Below are positions 11,763 through 12,790 of a DNA stretch of 12,790 nt, in pieces (the stretch's first letter is position 1; the number at the start of each line of letters is the position of its first letter). The notes beneath the pieces were generated by a model, which did no database searches, had not been told where the DNA came from, and was given only the letters and a program-made list of their open reading frames with translations. A program made the translations under genes and the position numbers. This DNA comes from Alphaproteobacteria bacterium (GTDB lineage: Bacteria; Pseudomonadota; Alphaproteobacteria; JABAAW01), in the NCBI GenBank assembly GCA_014239005.1, contig JABAAA010000023.1:1-12790 (forward strand), read 5' to 3'.

Positions 11763-12790
11763 GTGTCGCTTCGCATCCTCCCAGCCTTGTTGCTTGCGAT
11801 TCTTGTCGCAACGCCTCTGCTTGAGGCGCAGGCAGAGGTACAAGAGAACGCGTCTACTGATAGCGCACCTTTAGCGAACGCGTTGCAGGCGGAGGCGGAT
11901 TCTTTCGGTCGGGTCTATCTGCTTGCTCCTCCGTTGCCGACGACGGGACGCGTCGCTTCGGACGAGCGAAGCCTCCTTGAAGGGCAAGGCAAGAAGCGCG
12001 CTCGCGTTTTTGCCAAGAATTATAATTTGGCGCGAACCTTCGACCTGCCCTCGCTCGAATCGCTCAAGCCTGTACAAACGACGGAACGTTTCCGCCGCCA
12101 GATGAAGCTTCTCGATCCTTTGGAGAAAATGAACCGCAGCGCTTTCCGCTCCACCTTGTTTATCGAGAAAGCCTTTTTGCGCCCGCTTGCCAAGGGGTGG
12201 CGCAAGATTCCTCGCGCTATCACCGCACCCGTCGTCAATTTTTCGCGCAACCTCTCGCGAACGACAGACTTTCTCAACGCGCTTGCGCAAGGCAACGCAA
12301 AGCGAGCGTCCGAAGTTTTCTTTTCTTTCGTGCTCGATTCGACGCTGGGCTTTGCAGGGCTCATCAACCTTTCGGAACATCTCGGCATCCCGCAAGTCGA
12401 AGAGGACTTCGGGCAAACGCTTGCCCACTACGGCATCGGACACGGTGCCTACTTCGTCTCCTTCTTCACAGGCCCCTCCTCGATCCGCGACACGACAGGC
12501 ACCGTCGTTGATATCGTCGCCAACATCTTCGGGAAACAAGCCCTAGGTCCTTACTGGAACCCCCTAGACTATACGCTGTTCATTGCAACCGGTGCGGGTG
12601 CGGGTGTCGGCACGGGTGTGAGCGTCGGGCTGGGCTTTCTCAGAAGCATCGACAGCTATTCCAAAGCCGTCGATCAAATCGAAGCGTTGGAGAAGGGATC
12701 GCTCGACTTCTACGTTGCGACAAGACGTTTCTACGCCTATCGCCGCGCGTTGCAAGTGCTGAACGCCGAAAATCCTCCTGCAGCCCAAAA
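11763..12790 (+). CDS. mlaA: MlaA/VacJ-type outer-membrane lipid asymmetry protein (3' end outside window)
   Basis: At least 342 residues are visible and the frame is open at the window edge. MlaA removes misplaced phospholipids from the outer leaflet of the outer membrane and hands them to the Mla transport chain. The signature begins at D118 with DPLEKMNRSAFR. It continues with FSRNLSRTTDFLNALAQG, LDSTLGFAGLINL, EDFGQTLAHYGIG, FFTGPSSIRDTTG and the C-terminal RRFYAYRRALQVLN, which are family landmarks. GTG 11763 gives a good Sec signal peptide (SLRILPALLLAILVATPLLEA, cleavage after AQA). There is no cysteine for lipidation, unlike the E. coli lipoprotein. A spacer of about 90 residues lies between the signal peptide and the domain. 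Partner genes mlaBCDEF are not in the window. Confidence 0.92.
   Translation, partial: MSLRILPALLLAILVATPLLEAQAEVQENASTDSAPLANALQAEADSFGRVYLLAPPLPTTGRVASDERSLLEGQGKKRARVFAKNYNLARTFDLPSLESLKPVQTTERFRRQMKLLDPLEKMNRSAFRSTLFIEKAFLRPLAKGWRKIPRAITAPVVNFSRNLSRTTDFLNALAQGNAKRASEVFFSFVLDSTLGFAGLINLSEHLGIPQVEEDFGQTLAHYGIGHGAYFVSFFTGPSSIRDTTGTVVDIVANIFGKQALGPYWNPLDYTLFIATGAGAGVGTGVSVGLGFLRSIDSYSKAVDQIEALEKGSLDFYVATRRFYAYRRALQVLNAENPPAAQ
12591..12620 (+). repeat. 6-base in-frame Gly repeat in mlaA
   Basis: GGTGCG is repeated twice and followed by GGTGTC, GGCACG and GGTGTG, encoding GAGAGVGTGV. This glycine-rich stretch sits just before the conserved helix FLRSIDSY. Confidence 0.65.

Overview
The window is a gene-dense stretch of a bacterial chromosome of moderately high G+C, judged by eye. 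The genes point to an alphaproteobacterium. The lysyl-tRNA synthetase is the archaeal-type class I form, there is a small ribbon-helix-helix (RHH_4-type) protein, the OmpR-type regulator and the M23 peptidase are of types common in that class, and an MlaA homologue implies a Gram-negative outer membrane. I cannot name the order with confidence. No mobile element, CRISPR array, rRNA or integration site is visible, and every gene seems intact. Two genes run off the ends: lysK at the left and mlaA at the right.

Layout from left to right: (1) 2-2760 holds the 3' part of lysK overlapping an M3-family oligoendopeptidase F gene. (2) 2761-2936 is an intergenic stretch with a hairpin, a sigma70-like promoter and a tRNA-Ala(GGC) gene. 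(3) 2937-3281, minus strand, is a small ribbon-helix-helix protein. (4) 3296-9021, plus strand, looks like one transcription unit behind a near-consensus promoter. It holds an OmpR-type response regulator, an unrecognised membrane protein with about 11 spans, exonuclease VII large subunit (xseA), an M23 peptidase and the peptidoglycan editing factor pgeF. (5) 9034-11621, minus strand, is galU followed by a phosphomannomutase/phosphoglucomutase, two steps that can feed UDP-glucose and activated mannose to envelope polysaccharide. (6) 11763-12790 is mlaA, transcribed divergently from galU. Only 12 bases separate the convergent pgeF and mutase genes. No stretch above 300 bases lacks a gene.

Most of the content concerns the cell envelope (M23, PgeF, GalU, the mutase, MlaA), DNA repair (XseA) and translation (LysRS, tRNA-Ala). 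Four gene junctions are 4-base NTGA overlaps in which the downstream start sits on the upstream TGA. Initiation at GTG or TTG is unusually frequent: I infer it for six of the nine protein starts in the window.

The most distinctive signal is not a gene but a pattern. Nearly every poorly constrained segment carries short tandem duplications. Inside genes the units are 6, 9, 12 or 27 bases, always multiples of three. Between genes they are 10 or 22 bases. A pure (CG)9 tract inside xseA is the exception that could shift the frame. The other item worth a look is the unrecognised membrane protein whose start overlaps the stop of the response regulator, in the place where a sensor kinase would often sit. 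I found no clear evidence of a new defence or mobile system.
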